From Verrucomicrobiales bacterium (lineage in GTDB: Bacteria; Verrucomicrobiota; Verrucomicrobiia; Verrucomicrobiales; DEV007), in NCBI GenBank assembly GCA_029212615.1, contig JARGPJ010000009.1:1-64000 (forward strand): a stretch of 64,000 bases of DNA. Reading direction: 5' to 3'. Within the stretch, counting starts at the first letter, position 1, and every line of letters begins with the position of its first letter. Shown in pieces: positions 17,038 to 26,676 of the stretch. The notes under the pieces were generated by a model. It did no database searches. It saw only the letters and a program-made list of their open reading frames with translations, and was not told the origin of the DNA. The position numbers were made by a program, and so were the translations under genes.

Positions 17038-19473
17038 ATGACCCCACCGAATCGTCTCCCTTCTTACCGACGCTTTTCCATTGTCATTTCGTGCCTGATC
17101 TTCACGGCGCCTCTCCTTCCCCGATCCGCCGATGCGCAGACACAACCCGCGGTGGAGGATGTCCTCTCCTACGCTGACCTGCTTTTCAGCCGCGACCAGT
17201 TCTCGCTTGCCGCACAGCAGTATCAAATTTTCATTCAGGAAAACCCGAAGAGCCAGAATCTGCAGATCGCCTGGTTCCGCCTCGGTGAGTGCTATCTCAA
17301 GGTTGACCAGGTCGAGGATGCGACGGCCAGTTTTAATTTCCTGATCCAGCAGTTCAAGCGCGGCCCCTTTGTCGGATCCGCCGCCTACCGCCTTGCCGTG
17401 CTTCGTTTCAACGCGAAAGACTACCGCAACTCGCTCGCCTACTTCAAGGTCGCCAAGGACGAACTCACGAACGAGGACGCCAAGCTCCAGGCCCGGTTTT
17501 ATTTTGCCCGTTCATTGCAACTGACTCAGCAGCCCAAAGAGGCTCTTGCTGAGTTTGAGGGAATTATTGAAGCGAAACCAGCGGCGGAGAATCCTTTCTA
17601 CGAACGCGGGAAACTGGAATCAGCCCGCCTCGCGTTTGAACTCGGAGAGACAGGAAAAGCACTCGAACAGTTCAAAGAGCTCGCGAAAACAGCCACCACC
17701 AAAGAGTTCAAAGAAGAGGCAATCGTGCGTGGCGGTCTCCTTGCTGCCGAAGCCGGCCAGACCGAGGAAAGCGAAGCATTGCTGAACGAAGCGCTTCGCT
17801 TTTCCGACACCAGCCCCTGGAAAAACCTCGCACAGGTCGGCGCGATCTTTAACGCCTTCACCCGCGAAGACTACGACCGGGTCATCGGTCTCTACAACAC
17901 CGGCGCCTATTCGGCCCCGGATGAGTCACGCGCCAAGATGCTCCTCGTCGTTGGCCACTCCTTCCGTCTCAAAGGGGATCTCGATTCCGCCTCCCGCCTC
18001 TATGCGCTCGTCGAAGGAAAGTACCCGGAAAAAACCGAGGGGATCGAAGCTGGCTACCGGAGGCTACAGATTCTCCACCAGCAATCTGATCCACTCCTTC
18101 CCGAGGTAGCGACCCGCTTTGCCGAAACTCAACGCCGCGTCGATCCGGACAGTATCTACATCGACATGGCCTGGCTCATGAAAGCGGAGTGGCATTTCAT
18201 TCAGGCGGAAAACTCAGCGAGTGGACTCGGTTCTGACTTTGCTAAGAAACACTTCGGTGACGCAGCGGACGCCTACAAGAAGGTCCGTCTCGACAACGTC
18301 GATGAAAAGTATCGGGAAACCGCGCTCTACAAACTGGGTTGGTCCGAAATCGAATCCGGCAACCTTCAGGATGGAATCCTCAGCCTTTCCCGCTTCATCC
18401 AGCGCCATCCGAAAAGCACTTTTGCCTCCTCGGCTCTCGCTAAACGCGCCATGGCCTACCAGTCACAGGGCGATCATCAGTTCGCCCTCGGAGACTATCA
18501 ATCCATCGCCTCGCGATATCCGGATGCTCCTGAACTCGAATTCGCCCTGCAGCAAATCGCCCTGATTTTTGCTCACCAGCGCAAGACCACCGAAATGATC
18601 GATGCCTACGGGGCGCTCCTGAAAGCATTCCCGGAAACCGACGGAGCAGGTGAAGCATATTACTGGATCGGCGTTGGCCATTTTGACCTTGAGCAACATC
18701 AGCAGGCAATCCCCAACCTCGAGAAAGGACGTGAACTCGATTCGAACCTCGAGGATCAAGCGACCCTCCGACTCGTCATCTGTCACTATCAGTTGGAAAA
18801 CATTGAGAAACTTGCGGTGGAATCCAAACGCTATCTCGCTGGCGAGCCCGAATCGGCCAACGATGATGCCCCGCAAAAACGGGCTCAGATTCCACCTCCA
18901 GTGCTCGAATATCTCGGCAAGAAACTCGCCAGCGAAAAGGATTACGAAGGAGCCGACTACTTCCTGACCTCCATCAGCACGCCCGATGCCCCGGCCAACA
19001 CCGCGGCTTCGACCTGGAAATTGATTGCCGAATGCCGCCAGCACCTCAAAAAGCACCTCGAAGCCATTGCCGCGTTCGACCATTTTCTCCTTCAAACTGA
19101 ACGGCCCAGCGAGAGAGCTAACGCCTACCTCGCACGCGGCGTTTCCCAGTTCTGCCTGCGCGATTTTGAGAAAGCCCGCGACAGCGCGCAGGAAAGTCTA
19201 CGTTCTCAAAAAGAAGGCCGAACCAATGCCGAAGCACGGCTTCTCCTCGGTGATATTGGAGCCGCGAACGGAAACCTCGAAGAAGCGGCGAGGGAATATC
19301 TCGTCGTCAGCCAAATTTTCACCGATCCGGAAGTGACTCCTAAAGCTCTCGCCAAGGCGATCAATGCCTACCAATCGCTCGGGAATCGGGACAAAGCACA
19401 GGAGCTGCAAAATGAGCTGTCCAACCAGTTCCCGACCTACTCCATCCCATCGTCTTTCGATCAGGATTGTTAG
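17038..19473 (+). CDS. Large secreted TPR-repeat protein
   Basis: 811 residues with a signal peptide (cleavage near SADA|Q, residue 33). The rest is a solenoid of tetratricopeptide-type repeats: many helical pairs with patterns such as AWFRLGECYLKVDQVEDA, AYRLAVLRFNAKDYRNSLAYF and ALYKLGWSEIESGNLQDGI. It starts 36 bases after exbD, so it is almost certainly in the same operon. A periplasmic scaffold that couples the ExbBD motor to a cell-envelope process is the plausible role, loosely comparable to YbgF/CpoB beside Tol. No enzymatic domain was recognised. It is much longer than CpoB. Confidence 0.85.
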   Translation: MTPPNRLPSYRRFSIVISCLIFTAPLLPRSADAQTQPAVEDVLSYADLLFSRDQFSLAAQQYQIFIQENPKSQNLQIAWFRLGECYLKVDQVEDATASFNFLIQQFKRGPFVGSAAYRLAVLRFNAKDYRNSLAYFKVAKDELTNEDAKLQARFYFARSLQLTQQPKEALAEFEGIIEAKPAAENPFYERGKLESARLAFELGETGKALEQFKELAKTATTKEFKEEAIVRGGLLAAEAGQTEESEALLNEALRFSDTSPWKNLAQVGAIFNAFTREDYDRVIGLYNTGAYSAPDESRAKMLLVVGHSFRLKGDLDSASRLYALVEGKYPEKTEGIEAGYRRLQILHQQSDPLLPEVATRFAETQRRVDPDSIYIDMAWLMKAEWHFIQAENSASGLGSDFAKKHFGDAADAYKKVRLDNVDEKYRETALYKLGWSEIESGNLQDGILSLSRFIQRHPKSTFASSALAKRAMAYQSQGDHQFALGDYQSIASRYPDAPELEFALQQIALIFAHQRKTTEMIDAYGALLKAFPETDGAGEAYYWIGVGHFDLEQHQQAIPNLEKGRELDSNLEDQATLRLVICHYQLENIEKLAVESKRYLAGEPESANDDAPQKRAQIPPPVLEYLGKKLASEKDYEGADYFLTSISTPDAPANTAASTWKLIAECRQHLKKHLEAIAAFDHFLLQTERPSERANAYLARGVSQFCLRDFEKARDSAQESLRSQKEGRTNAEARLLLGDIGAANGNLEEAAREYLVVSQIFTDPEVTPKALAKAINAYQSLGNRDKAQELQNELSNQFPTYSIPSSFDQDC

Positions 19474-19493
19474 ACCGGAGATTGGGGGGCTTT

Positions 19494-19528
19494 CGAGTCG
19501 TCTCGTGAATCGTGATACGAGGAACTCG
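19494..19528. terminator. Hairpin between convergent genes
   Basis: CGAGT (19494-19498) and CTCGT (19502-19506) pair with ACGAG (19517-19521) and ACTCG (19524-19528), giving a two-part stem with a small internal loop. It lies between the stops of the TPR gene and the convergent membrane-protein gene, where a bidirectional terminator is expected. There is no long T-tract. Confidence 0.45.
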
Positions 19529-19539
19529 CTTGAGATCGT

Positions 19540-20394
19540 TCACTCTACCGGAATCGGCTTATCCTCAGCCTCGACCTCTATTCGATTGACGGGGTTCTCT
19601 TCAATGAATTCGACCTCTTCACTGATCGGCCACCTCTCCGGATCAATCTGAATTTTCTCAGGCGTCGTCACCGTGATCACAGCCTTCTCTCCAAAATCGT
19701 AAGTTTTTGAGCCCGGCGGTTCCTCACTGTTGCCCGCCGGCTCTTTCGTGACAAGAGGCACCACCGTGAAGATCATCGTGGTGTCCATGAGTCGCTCAAC
19801 ATTGAGCAGAGCAGCACACATCTGGGACTCCTCGACCCGGAAAACACTCCCGACCGGCAGCACAAATTCCTCCGGGGTTACCTCAGAAGGGAGTGCAAGA
19901 TCAACGATAGCATCAGGGAACGTCGTCGAGCGGGCGCGAATCACGATTCCATGTTGAAACACATCCTCGGGCCCCATCTCCTGCACGGATTCAATGAGAA
20001 ATTCACCCGATAGAAAGGTCACATCATCCCGCTCAATATAGTTTTTCAGGTAGTAACGCTTCAGAATTCCGTTGTAGGCCCGCAGTTCAGTTTCGTTAAA
20101 GGGATAAACCTGAGCATACAGATCTTTCGCCGAATTAAATTTTCCACGGGGAGCCGTGAACGGAAGGAACCCGTGAATCGGGTCCAACTTCTCCAGTTTG
20201 GTGAGGAGCCTGTAATTCATCGGATGCTCCGGCTGACCAAACACCCACATGCAGAAGGACCATGAGGCGAAATTTAAGCCGATCAGCACCGCGATCGCCG
20301 CGATCCAGAGTATGAGGTTGCCACTCGTGTAGCGCCCTTCGTCCTGCTCCCGCGAATTCCGCGAAAATGAGCTTTCACCCGAAACCGCTTCCAT
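19540..20394 (-). CDS. Single-pass membrane protein of unknown function
   Basis: 284 residues and not recognised. A charged N-terminus (about 25 residues) precedes one strong membrane helix (LILWIAAIAVLIGLNFASW). A large extracytoplasmic part of some 230 residues follows, mixed alpha/beta by eye, with an acidic, proline-containing tail. No cysteine pairs or catalytic motifs stand out. Its ATG lies two bases after the stop of the Fe-S carrier gene, so the two share a transcript. Its 3' end faces the TPR gene. It could be an envelope factor linked to the ExbBD/TPR module or to Fe-S biogenesis; neither is shown by the sequence. Confidence 0.7.
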   Translation of the reverse strand: MEAVSGESSFSRNSREQDEGRYTSGNLILWIAAIAVLIGLNFASWSFCMWVFGQPEHPMNYRLLTKLEKLDPIHGFLPFTAPRGKFNSAKDLYAQVYPFNETELRAYNGILKRYYLKNYIERDDVTFLSGEFLIESVQEMGPEDVFQHGIVIRARSTTFPDAIVDLALPSEVTPEEFVLPVGSVFRVEESQMCAALLNVERLMDTTMIFTVVPLVTKEPAGNSEEPPGSKTYDFGEKAVITVTTPEKIQIDPERWPISEEVEFIEENPVNRIEVEAEDKPIPVE

Positions 20395-20396
20395 GA

Positions 20397-20795
20397 TCAG
20401 TCCTTGCTACCACCGCAAACTTCGCCGTCCATCGTTTCCGGATCGTACTCCGGAGCCTTCTCCGCAGAAGCCGGTTCGAAAGAAGTCCCGCAACCACAGC
20501 TCCTCGCCGCGTTCGGGTTCTCGATCTTGAAACCCGAATCATTCAGAGCATCCACGTAATCGAGGTGGCAACCGTCGAGGTATTTCAAACTCTCCTCATC
20601 AACAAAAACACGCGCTCCCTGATTTTCGACCACGAGATCGCCATCCGCCTCCGATCCGATCTGCATCGCGTAGGACATGCCTGCGCACCCCCCTTTTTCC
20701 ACGAGAAGACGGAGGCCTTTCTCCGCAGGGGAAAAGTCTTTTTCCTCGAGAAGAGAAAGTAAATGTCGGGCAGCTGAATCGGTAACCTTGATCAT
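20397..20795 (-). CDS. A-type iron-sulfur cluster carrier (IscA/ErpA/HesB family)
   Basis: 132 residues. It begins MIKVTDSAARHLLSLLEE and carries the three conserved cysteines of the family: GGCAGMSY in the middle and SCGCGTSF near the C-terminus. These bind iron or a transient Fe-S cluster for delivery to apoproteins. A C-terminal extension of some 25 residues after CGCG contains another cysteine (GEVCGGSKD). The ATG at 20795 is preferred over an in-frame TTG seven codons earlier because the family starts there. It is transcribed with the membrane protein gene that follows two bases later, and diverges from mutL. Confidence 0.92.
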   Translation of the reverse strand: MIKVTDSAARHLLSLLEEKDFSPAEKGLRLLVEKGGCAGMSYAMQIGSEADGDLVVENQGARVFVDEESLKYLDGCHLDYVDALNDSGFKIENPNAARSCGCGTSFEPASAEKAPEYDPETMDGEVCGGSKD

Positions 20796-20901
20796 AAAAT
20801 GAGGGGCTCTTTCCAAACTATACGTTCGTGACGCCTCTTTCCCAACTCTTTTCGGGTTGCTTTCCGCATCGCCCCGCTCTCAGTTGAGATTTCCGTTCGC
20901 C

Positions 20902-22770
20902 ATGGGTAAAATCCGTCTCCTCCCCGAAGCTCTCGCCAGTCAGGTCGCCGCCGGCGAGGTCGTAGAGCGTCCAGCTTCTGTCGTCAAAGAGTTGGTCGAA
21001 AACTCGATCGATGCCGGTGCGTCAAACATTGAAATCCTGATCCAGCGGGGCGGCATCGCCCTGATCCGGGTCAGCGACGACGGGTGCGGCATGAATCGCG
21101 ACGATGCCCTCATGTCTCTGGAGCGCAATGCGACATCCAAGATCCGGACGAAGGAGGATCTGGCCGCCATCCACACCCTCGGTTTCCGGGGCGAAGCCGT
21201 TCCCAGCATCGCCAGTGTCTCGAAGTTCCGTCTCATGACACGCGAAGCCGACTCACTCACCGGTACGGAGATCGTCATCAACGGAGGAAAGGTCATCAGC
21301 GTGAAGGAGTGCGGCGAACAGCCGGGAACCCAGATCGAAGTCCGCTCTCTTTTCTACAACCTCCCTGCCCGTCGTAAATTCCTTCGCACTGAAAATACGG
21401 AATATTCCCACCTTGAACAGGTCGTCAAAACCCAGGCAATCGCTCACGAGAACATTCGATTCTCGCTCGTTCGCGGCGACCGTCTCGCCTTTCAATTGCC
21501 GGCAACCTCCAGCCTCCGCGAACGCATCGGCGGTCTCGTGGGAAATGATCTCGCCAGTCGACTCCTCGAAATCGAACCGCACGAACATAAAGGCGTTCGG
21601 GTTCGCGGACTGATTGGACCTCCGGGGATGGGAAGAAGCGATCGCCGGCAGCAATTGAGCTTCCTCAACGGCCGCCCTGTCGAAGCATCTATCATCACCC
21701 GGGCTCTCCGCGAGGGCTACCATACCGCCCTCATGAAAGGGCAGTATCCGGTCACCTTTCTCTTTCTCGAAACCGACCCTGAAGCCGTCGATGTGAATGT
21801 CCACCCGGCAAAGCGAGAAGTCCGTTTTCACGATGGATTCGGCGTGCAGGATGCCATCATCGGCGCGGTGCAGCACACCCTCCGCGAACGGATGACCCGC
21901 CCCGTGTCCGGCGTTGGCCTGACCGGTTCCCGTACCCCGGATCCGGCACCGGACGTCGTTCAGCCCAATCTCATCCCTGAATCGGAACAACGCTCCCTGC
22001 GGAACGACTGGGCAACTCCCGCAGCACCGGCAACCCCGCGAGTGGCAGAAGAATCGCCTCTATTCACGGCCACTGAACGCGAGCGCGTCGAAAACACAGA
22101 AGAAGCTGAACAGGGTGCAGTCACAGATCCAACCCTGTTGGATCCGCCACCGGCAGAACCCTCCAATCATGAAGAGGAGAAACCCCGCGCCGAGGATTAT
22201 CGACTCATGGGTGTTCTCGGAAAACTCTACGTCCTCCTCGAAAGCAAAGAGGGCCTCGTCCTCATGGATCAGCACGCCGCCCACGAACGGGTCCTTTTCG
22301 AGGAAATGAAGGAACGAATGGAGGACGAGGAAGTTCCGTCGCAACGACTTCTCGCCCCCATCATGGTCGAGCTCACGCCGCGTGACTTCGACCTCATTGA
22401 GAAGAATCTCGACACCCTCAGCAAACTGGGATTATCCGCAGAACCTTTTGGCGGGAGCACCCTGAAAATCGACTCCCTCCCCACCTTTCTCAAGAGCGAC
22501 GATCCGGAAAGTTTTCTCCAGGATGTCATCGAAGAAATCAGATCCTCGAGCGATCGTATGTCCAAGCTCCGCCTCGGTGAAGACATGATCGCAACCACCG
22601 TTTGTCGACACGCCGTCAAGGCCAACGACCCCCTTCACAACGCGGAACTCCAGAAACTGCTCGAAGACCTCCTCGTTTGCGACATGCCCTATTGCTGTCC
22701 GCACGGCCGGCCCACCCTGATTCAAATCTCCTACGGGGAACTGGAGAGGAAATTCGGGCGGCGGACTTAG
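20902..22770 (+). CDS. mutL: DNA mismatch repair protein MutL
   Basis: 622 residues. The N-terminal GHKL ATPase has ELVENSIDAGAS, SDDGCGM and GFRGEAVPSIASV. A low-complexity proline- and glutamate-rich linker (about 345-425) leads to the C-terminal dimerisation domain. That domain has DQHAAHERVLFE, which fits the DQHA-x2-E-x4-E endonuclease motif, and a terminal CPHGRP element. MutL is therefore probably the nicking type found in bacteria without MutH. The ATG at 20902 is chosen because MGKIRLLPE is the normal family start; the frame is open 45 bases further up. Confidence 0.97.
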   Translation: MGKIRLLPEALASQVAAGEVVERPASVVKELVENSIDAGASNIEILIQRGGIALIRVSDDGCGMNRDDALMSLERNATSKIRTKEDLAAIHTLGFRGEAVPSIASVSKFRLMTREADSLTGTEIVINGGKVISVKECGEQPGTQIEVRSLFYNLPARRKFLRTENTEYSHLEQVVKTQAIAHENIRFSLVRGDRLAFQLPATSSLRERIGGLVGNDLASRLLEIEPHEHKGVRVRGLIGPPGMGRSDRRQQLSFLNGRPVEASIITRALREGYHTALMKGQYPVTFLFLETDPEAVDVNVHPAKREVRFHDGFGVQDAIIGAVQHTLRERMTRPVSGVGLTGSRTPDPAPDVVQPNLIPESEQRSLRNDWATPAAPATPRVAEESPLFTATERERVENTEEAEQGAVTDPTLLDPPPAEPSNHEEEKPRAEDYRLMGVLGKLYVLLESKEGLVLMDQHAAHERVLFEEMKERMEDEEVPSQRLLAPIMVELTPRDFDLIEKNLDTLSKLGLSAEPFGGSTLKIDSLPTFLKSDDPESFLQDVIEEIRSSSDRMSKLRLGEDMIATTVCRHAVKANDPLHNAELQKLLEDLLVCDMPYCCPHGRPTLIQISYGELERKFGRRT

Positions 22771-22831
22771 GCCACTGCCAGCGCGATTCCCTACCTTGAC
22801 CCTCCCCTCTCTTCCGACCACAATCGGGGTC

Positions 22832-24334
22832 ATGAAGATCCCCAGCCTGATTGCCATCCTTGCACTCTTTTCCGGCGCCCTCTTTGCCACGGAAAAGAAC
22901 GTTATTTTCATTATCACCGACGACGAGTCCCCGACTCTCGGATGTTACGGTGATCCGGTCGCAAAAACCCCGGCAATTGATGCTATCGCTGCCGACGGGA
23001 CCCTGTTCCTCAATGCGTTCGCTACGACCGCGAGCTGCTCCGCGAGTCGCTCCGTGGTGATGTCAGGGTTACACAATCACCTGAACGGACAATACGGACA
23101 CCAACATTCCTATCACAAGTTTTCGTCTTTCTATTCCGTCACCCCCTTTGCCCTGCCGCGCGTGATGCAGAATGCGGGCTATCGAACCGGACACATCGGA
23201 AAATACCATGTCGCTCCCGAACAGGTCTATCGCTACGAAACCTATTTTAAAGCAAGTGGGCGGAATGCCGTTGAAATGGCGGAGAAATCGAAAGGGTTTA
23301 TCAATGCCGAGAGTGACAAGCCTTTTTTCCTCTACTTTGCGACATCAGACCCCCACCGTGGTGGTGGTAAAGATGAAACTTCCGAACTGGAGCTGAAGGC
23401 GGATCTCTTCGGAAACCTCCCGAACAAAGAATTCCACAAAGGCGTCGACGAAGTCTTCTATGATCCTGCGACTCTACCCATCCCCCATTTCCTCCCCGAG
23501 ACACCGGAGACCCGCGAAGAACTCGCGCAGTATTACCAGAGTGTTTCCCGCATTGATCAGGGCGTAGCCCGACTCGTCGAGATTCTGAAAGAAGCGGATC
23601 TCTATGACAAGACGATGATCATTTTCACCTCCGACCACGGCATGGCTTTTGCCGGGGGAAAAACCACCGTTTATGAAGGTGGCCTTCGCGTCCCCTTTAT
23701 CGTTCGCAACCCCTACGAGGAAAAGCGGGGCGTGAAACACCAGGGCATGATCAGTCATGTCGATATCACCCCGAGTATTCTTGATTTCGCCGGCGGCCTC
23801 GACCCCGAAACAAACGCACCGAAGAAGAAAAAGAACTACAAGGCTCTCTACAAGGGGAGCGAACTGGCAAAGGATAACCTCGGTCCGAATATCGAGGCAT
23901 ATCACGGGAAATCGTGGCTCTCGATTCTGGGCAACCCGGAAGCCGAACATTGGGAAACCATCTTTGCCTCCCACACCTTTCACGAAATTCAGATGTACTA
24001 CCCGATGCGGGTGGTGCGCGATAAGAACTATAAACTGATCTGGAACATCGCACACGATCTCCCCTACCCCTTTGCTTCGGACCTGTGGGCCGCCAGCAGT
24101 TTTCAGGCGCAATATCAGCAATCCCTCGATGCCCCCTATGGACAGAAGAGCGTCGGGGAGTATATCCACCGCCCCGAATTCGAGTTCTACAGAATCGACG
24201 AAGACCCATTCGAGGCGAAGAATCTTGCCAGCAACCCGGACTATCGCGAAGAGATGATCCGCTATCAGGAGAAACTGAAGGCCTTTCAGGAGGAGATGAA
24301 AGACCCCTGGATCATGAAATGGGACTACGAGTAG
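22832..24334 (+). CDS. Secreted S1-type sulfatase
   Basis: 500 residues with a signal peptide (about 1-19, ending LFA). It belongs to the alkaline-phosphatase-like sulfatase family. NVIFIITDDESPTLGCYG holds the first metal aspartates. CSASR gives the formylglycine site (Cys in a C-x-A-x-R context). GHIGKYHV, FTSDHGMAFAGGK and LRVPFIVRNP are the other active-site blocks. It likely removes sulfate from polysaccharides in the periplasm or outside and needs a formylglycine-generating enzyme not encoded here. The overall pattern is closest to heparan-N-sulfatase-like members, but the substrate is a guess. It is followed by a convergent hairpin. Confidence 0.9.
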   Translation: MKIPSLIAILALFSGALFATEKNVIFIITDDESPTLGCYGDPVAKTPAIDAIAADGTLFLNAFATTASCSASRSVVMSGLHNHLNGQYGHQHSYHKFSSFYSVTPFALPRVMQNAGYRTGHIGKYHVAPEQVYRYETYFKASGRNAVEMAEKSKGFINAESDKPFFLYFATSDPHRGGGKDETSELELKADLFGNLPNKEFHKGVDEVFYDPATLPIPHFLPETPETREELAQYYQSVSRIDQGVARLVEILKEADLYDKTMIIFTSDHGMAFAGGKTTVYEGGLRVPFIVRNPYEEKRGVKHQGMISHVDITPSILDFAGGLDPETNAPKKKKNYKALYKGSELAKDNLGPNIEAYHGKSWLSILGNPEAEHWETIFASHTFHEIQMYYPMRVVRDKNYKLIWNIAHDLPYPFASDLWAASSFQAQYQQSLDAPYGQKSVGEYIHRPEFEFYRIDEDPFEAKNLASNPDYREEMIRYQEKLKAFQEEMKDPWIMKWDYE

Positions 24335-24432
24335 GAAGTCAAACCTCCCCTTGTCGACCTGGCTTCCCCGATCCGGAGGATTGAGGCGGTCAGTCGACGG
24401 TGCTTTGAATCGAACACACTTTAAGAACCCGG

Positions 24433-24460
24433 TGACCGGCATTGGTGACGACGCCGGTCA
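24433..24460. terminator. Hairpin between convergent genes
   Basis: TGACCGGC (24433-24440) and GCCGGTCA (24453-24460) form a perfect 8-bp stem with a 12-base loop. It lies between the sulfatase stop and the stop of the convergent dihydroorotase-like gene, so it can serve both strands. A T-tract is lacking. Confidence 0.55.
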
Positions 24461-24479
24461 ATTCAGCGGCCCGACTTCA

Positions 24480-25736
24480 TCAGACCACCGTTTGGCGAAT
24501 GGCACCCGCGAGGGTCTTGTCGAGAAATGGTGTCACAGGGCTCTTTGTCTTAAAGTAATCCCGTTTCATCTCCGTCTCCGCATTGGGATCGAAGACGAAA
24601 AATTCAGCCCTGGCTCCCTCTTCGATCGCCACAGGGTCAAGGCCGATAATTTCGCGAGGTCGCTTTGAGTAGCGTTCGATAAGAAGATCCCATCCAAACA
24701 CTCCCGGCTTAATCAAGCCGTCGTAGATCGCAAGAACCGTCGTCTCCAATCCTGTCACCCCGAAAGGAGCAGACCCGAAATCTGCTGATTTTTCAAAATC
24801 ACTGTGTGGAGAATGATTCGAAGCAATCACATCCACCGTTCCATCGATCAGGCCGGCAACCAGAGCCGCCCGATCAGATTCGATTCGAAGGGGAGGAGAC
24901 AACTTGAAGTGAGTGTTATAGTCAACGACCTGCTCTTCGGTGAGCAGCAAATGATGGGCCGACACTTCGCAGCTGAGCTTTGTCCCCGCCTCCTTCGCAC
25001 TGGCGACTGACTTCACCGCGTTCTCCGTTGAAATCTGCTGAAGGTGCAATCTAGCTCCCGTGTGTTGAGCGACGCGAATATTGCGATCGATCGCAATCTC
25101 CTGGCTCATCGCCGGAATGCCCGGAAGGCCGAGGCGGTAGGAAACCTTTCCCTCGTTCACTGCCCCTGCTTTAGAAAGCGCTGCGGTGTCGCACGAAGTC
25201 GCCACGAGAACATCAAAATCCCGGGCGTATTCCATGCAGCGGCGGAGTAAATCAGGACAGGGCACGCTATTTCCGGAATCAGTCAGCATCGGGATACCAC
25301 GACTCACCATTCCGGAAAATCCAGCCAGCCTTTCCCCCTTTTGTCCTTTGGTAAGACATCCTGCTGGAAGCATTCGAATAGAACCGACTTCGGATACCAG
25401 ATCCTGCAAACTTTTCACGAGATTGCCACTATCCACGGGAGGAGTCGTATCGGGCATGAGGACCAACCCTGTCACCCCGCCGTGTATCGCCGCCTCAGCG
25501 CAGCTCGCAAGCGTCTCAGCATGCTCCTCACCGGGCTCCCGCCCATGCACATTCAGGTCGAACATTCCCGGGACTAACAGACACCCCTCACAATCGATGA
25601 TTTCGACCTGCTCAGAAACGGACAGACTCGCGCCGAGCGACTCGATGACCCCTTTATTATTCACAAGCACATCAGCTGTCCGAAAGTCCGCTGAATCCGC
25701 CCGGGCAATTTTTCCGTTCTTAAAAAGGCGAGCCAT
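24480..25736 (-). CDS. Dihydroorotase-like protein, probably non-catalytic (PyrC' type)
   Basis: 418 residues with the full amidohydrolase fold and clear dihydroorotase similarity (LVPGMFDLNVHGREPGE, GGVTGLVLMPDTTP, SAHHLLLTEEQV, SPPLR). Key residues differ from active enzymes. The first metal histidine of H-x-H is Asn62 (NVH). The HED-like site reads SCD. The histidine of the HVCHVST-type motif is Gln234 (HLQQIST). The catalytic aspartate of TDHAPH is Asn307 (SNHSPH). Known inactive homologues in Pseudomonas (PyrC') support aspartate transcarbamoylase structurally. This gene begins one base after pyrB ends, itself after pyrR, the same order. A separate active dihydroorotase is then needed elsewhere. 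Confidence 0.88.
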   Translation of the reverse strand: MARLFKNGKIARADSADFRTADVLVNNKGVIESLGASLSVSEQVEIIDCEGCLLVPGMFDLNVHGREPGEEHAETLASCAEAAIHGGVTGLVLMPDTTPPVDSGNLVKSLQDLVSEVGSIRMLPAGCLTKGQKGERLAGFSGMVSRGIPMLTDSGNSVPCPDLLRRCMEYARDFDVLVATSCDTAALSKAGAVNEGKVSYRLGLPGIPAMSQEIAIDRNIRVAQHTGARLHLQQISTENAVKSVASAKEAGTKLSCEVSAHHLLLTEEQVVDYNTHFKLSPPLRIESDRAALVAGLIDGTVDVIASNHSPHSDFEKSADFGSAPFGVTGLETTVLAIYDGLIKPGVFGWDLLIERYSKRPREIIGLDPVAIEEGARAEFFVFDPNAETEMKRDYFKTKSPVTPFLDKTLAGAIRQTVV

Positions 25737-25737
25737 A

Positions 25738-26676
25738 TCAGTCGAGTTGCGTTTCAGGTTTCAGCCAGTGGAGAACCGCCATGCGTACCGCGATCCCGTT
25801 CTCAACTTGAGTACTGATGAGACTCTTTTCATATCCCATCGCCTCATCCGTGATTTCGACCCCGCGATTCACGGGACCGGGATGCATGAGGTAACAATCG
25901 AGTTCACGCATTCGTTGAACGCGCTCGCTGTGCATTCCATACATCTTGTGATACTCAGCAATACTCGGGAAAAACTGCCCCTCCTGCCTTTCCATTTGAA
26001 CCCTGAGGAGGTAGACCGCATCAGGCTTCCAGTCGAAAACTTCATCCCAACTTCCGAAGCGCTGCATAAAATCATGCCTCCCTTCCGGAACGAGAGAGCC
26101 CGGTCCCAGCACCCCGACCTCAATCCCCAGCTTGTTGAACAAAGTGCTCGTCGATCGCGCGACACGGGAGTGCAGGAGATCTCCAACGATGACAACCTTT
26201 CGCCCGCGAAAATCAGGGTAAACTTCACGAAAGGTCATCGCATCAAGTAAGGCCTGCGTAGGATGAGCATGATAGCCGTCACCGGCGTTTAGCACAGATG
26301 CCCTCGTGTGCTTTGCCACAATCCCCGGAACGCCGGCCGCCTGGTGACGGATCACGATGTAGTCCGAGCGCATCGCCTGGAGGGTTTCGATGGTGTCGAG
26401 AAGCGACTCCCCTTTGACCACGGAGGAGGAGGAAATCGTAAAATTGGTAACGTCCGCCGACATGCGGTTGGCAGCGACTTCAAAGGAAGAACTCGTCCGG
26501 GTCGAGGGCTCGTAGAAAAGATTGAGAACCGTTTTGCCCCGCAGGGTCGGAACCTTCTTCACTGATCGCTGGAAGAGTTGTTTAAAGGGAACCGCATTCT
26601 CAAGAACGTATTCAATCTCGTCGAGCGAGAGGCTTTCAATATCGAGAAGGTCTTTACGGGGCTTTAATCCGTTCAT
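25738..26676 (-). CDS. pyrB: Aspartate carbamoyltransferase catalytic chain
   Basis: 312 residues, the normal length. It condenses carbamoyl phosphate with aspartate, the first committed step of pyrimidine synthesis. The carbamoyl-phosphate motif is FYEPSTRTSSSFEVAA. VIRHQAAGVP, GDGYHAHPTQALLDAM and MHPGPVNRGVEI give the rest of the active site. No regulatory chain gene (pyrI) is next to it. Instead it sits between pyrR, with a four-base ATGA overlap, and the dihydroorotase-like gene one base downstream. It is likely the class that forms a dodecamer with a dihydroorotase-like subunit. Confidence 0.97.
   Translation of the reverse strand: MNGLKPRKDLLDIESLSLDEIEYVLENAVPFKQLFQRSVKKVPTLRGKTVLNLFYEPSTRTSSSFEVAANRMSADVTNFTISSSSVVKGESLLDTIETLQAMRSDYIVIRHQAAGVPGIVAKHTRASVLNAGDGYHAHPTQALLDAMTFREVYPDFRGRKVVIVGDLLHSRVARSTSTLFNKLGIEVGVLGPGSLVPEGRHDFMQRFGSWDEVFDWKPDAVYLLRVQMERQEGQFFPSIAEYHKMYGMHSERVQRMRELDCYLMHPGPVNRGVEITDEAMGYEKSLISTQVENGIAVRMAVLHWLKPETQLD

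Noticed and set aside
23474..24442. 322-codon minus-strand frame
   Set aside because: Antisense to the first sulfatase.
25186..26250. 354-codon plus-strand frame
   Set aside because: Antisense to pyrC' and pyrB, both firmly identified.
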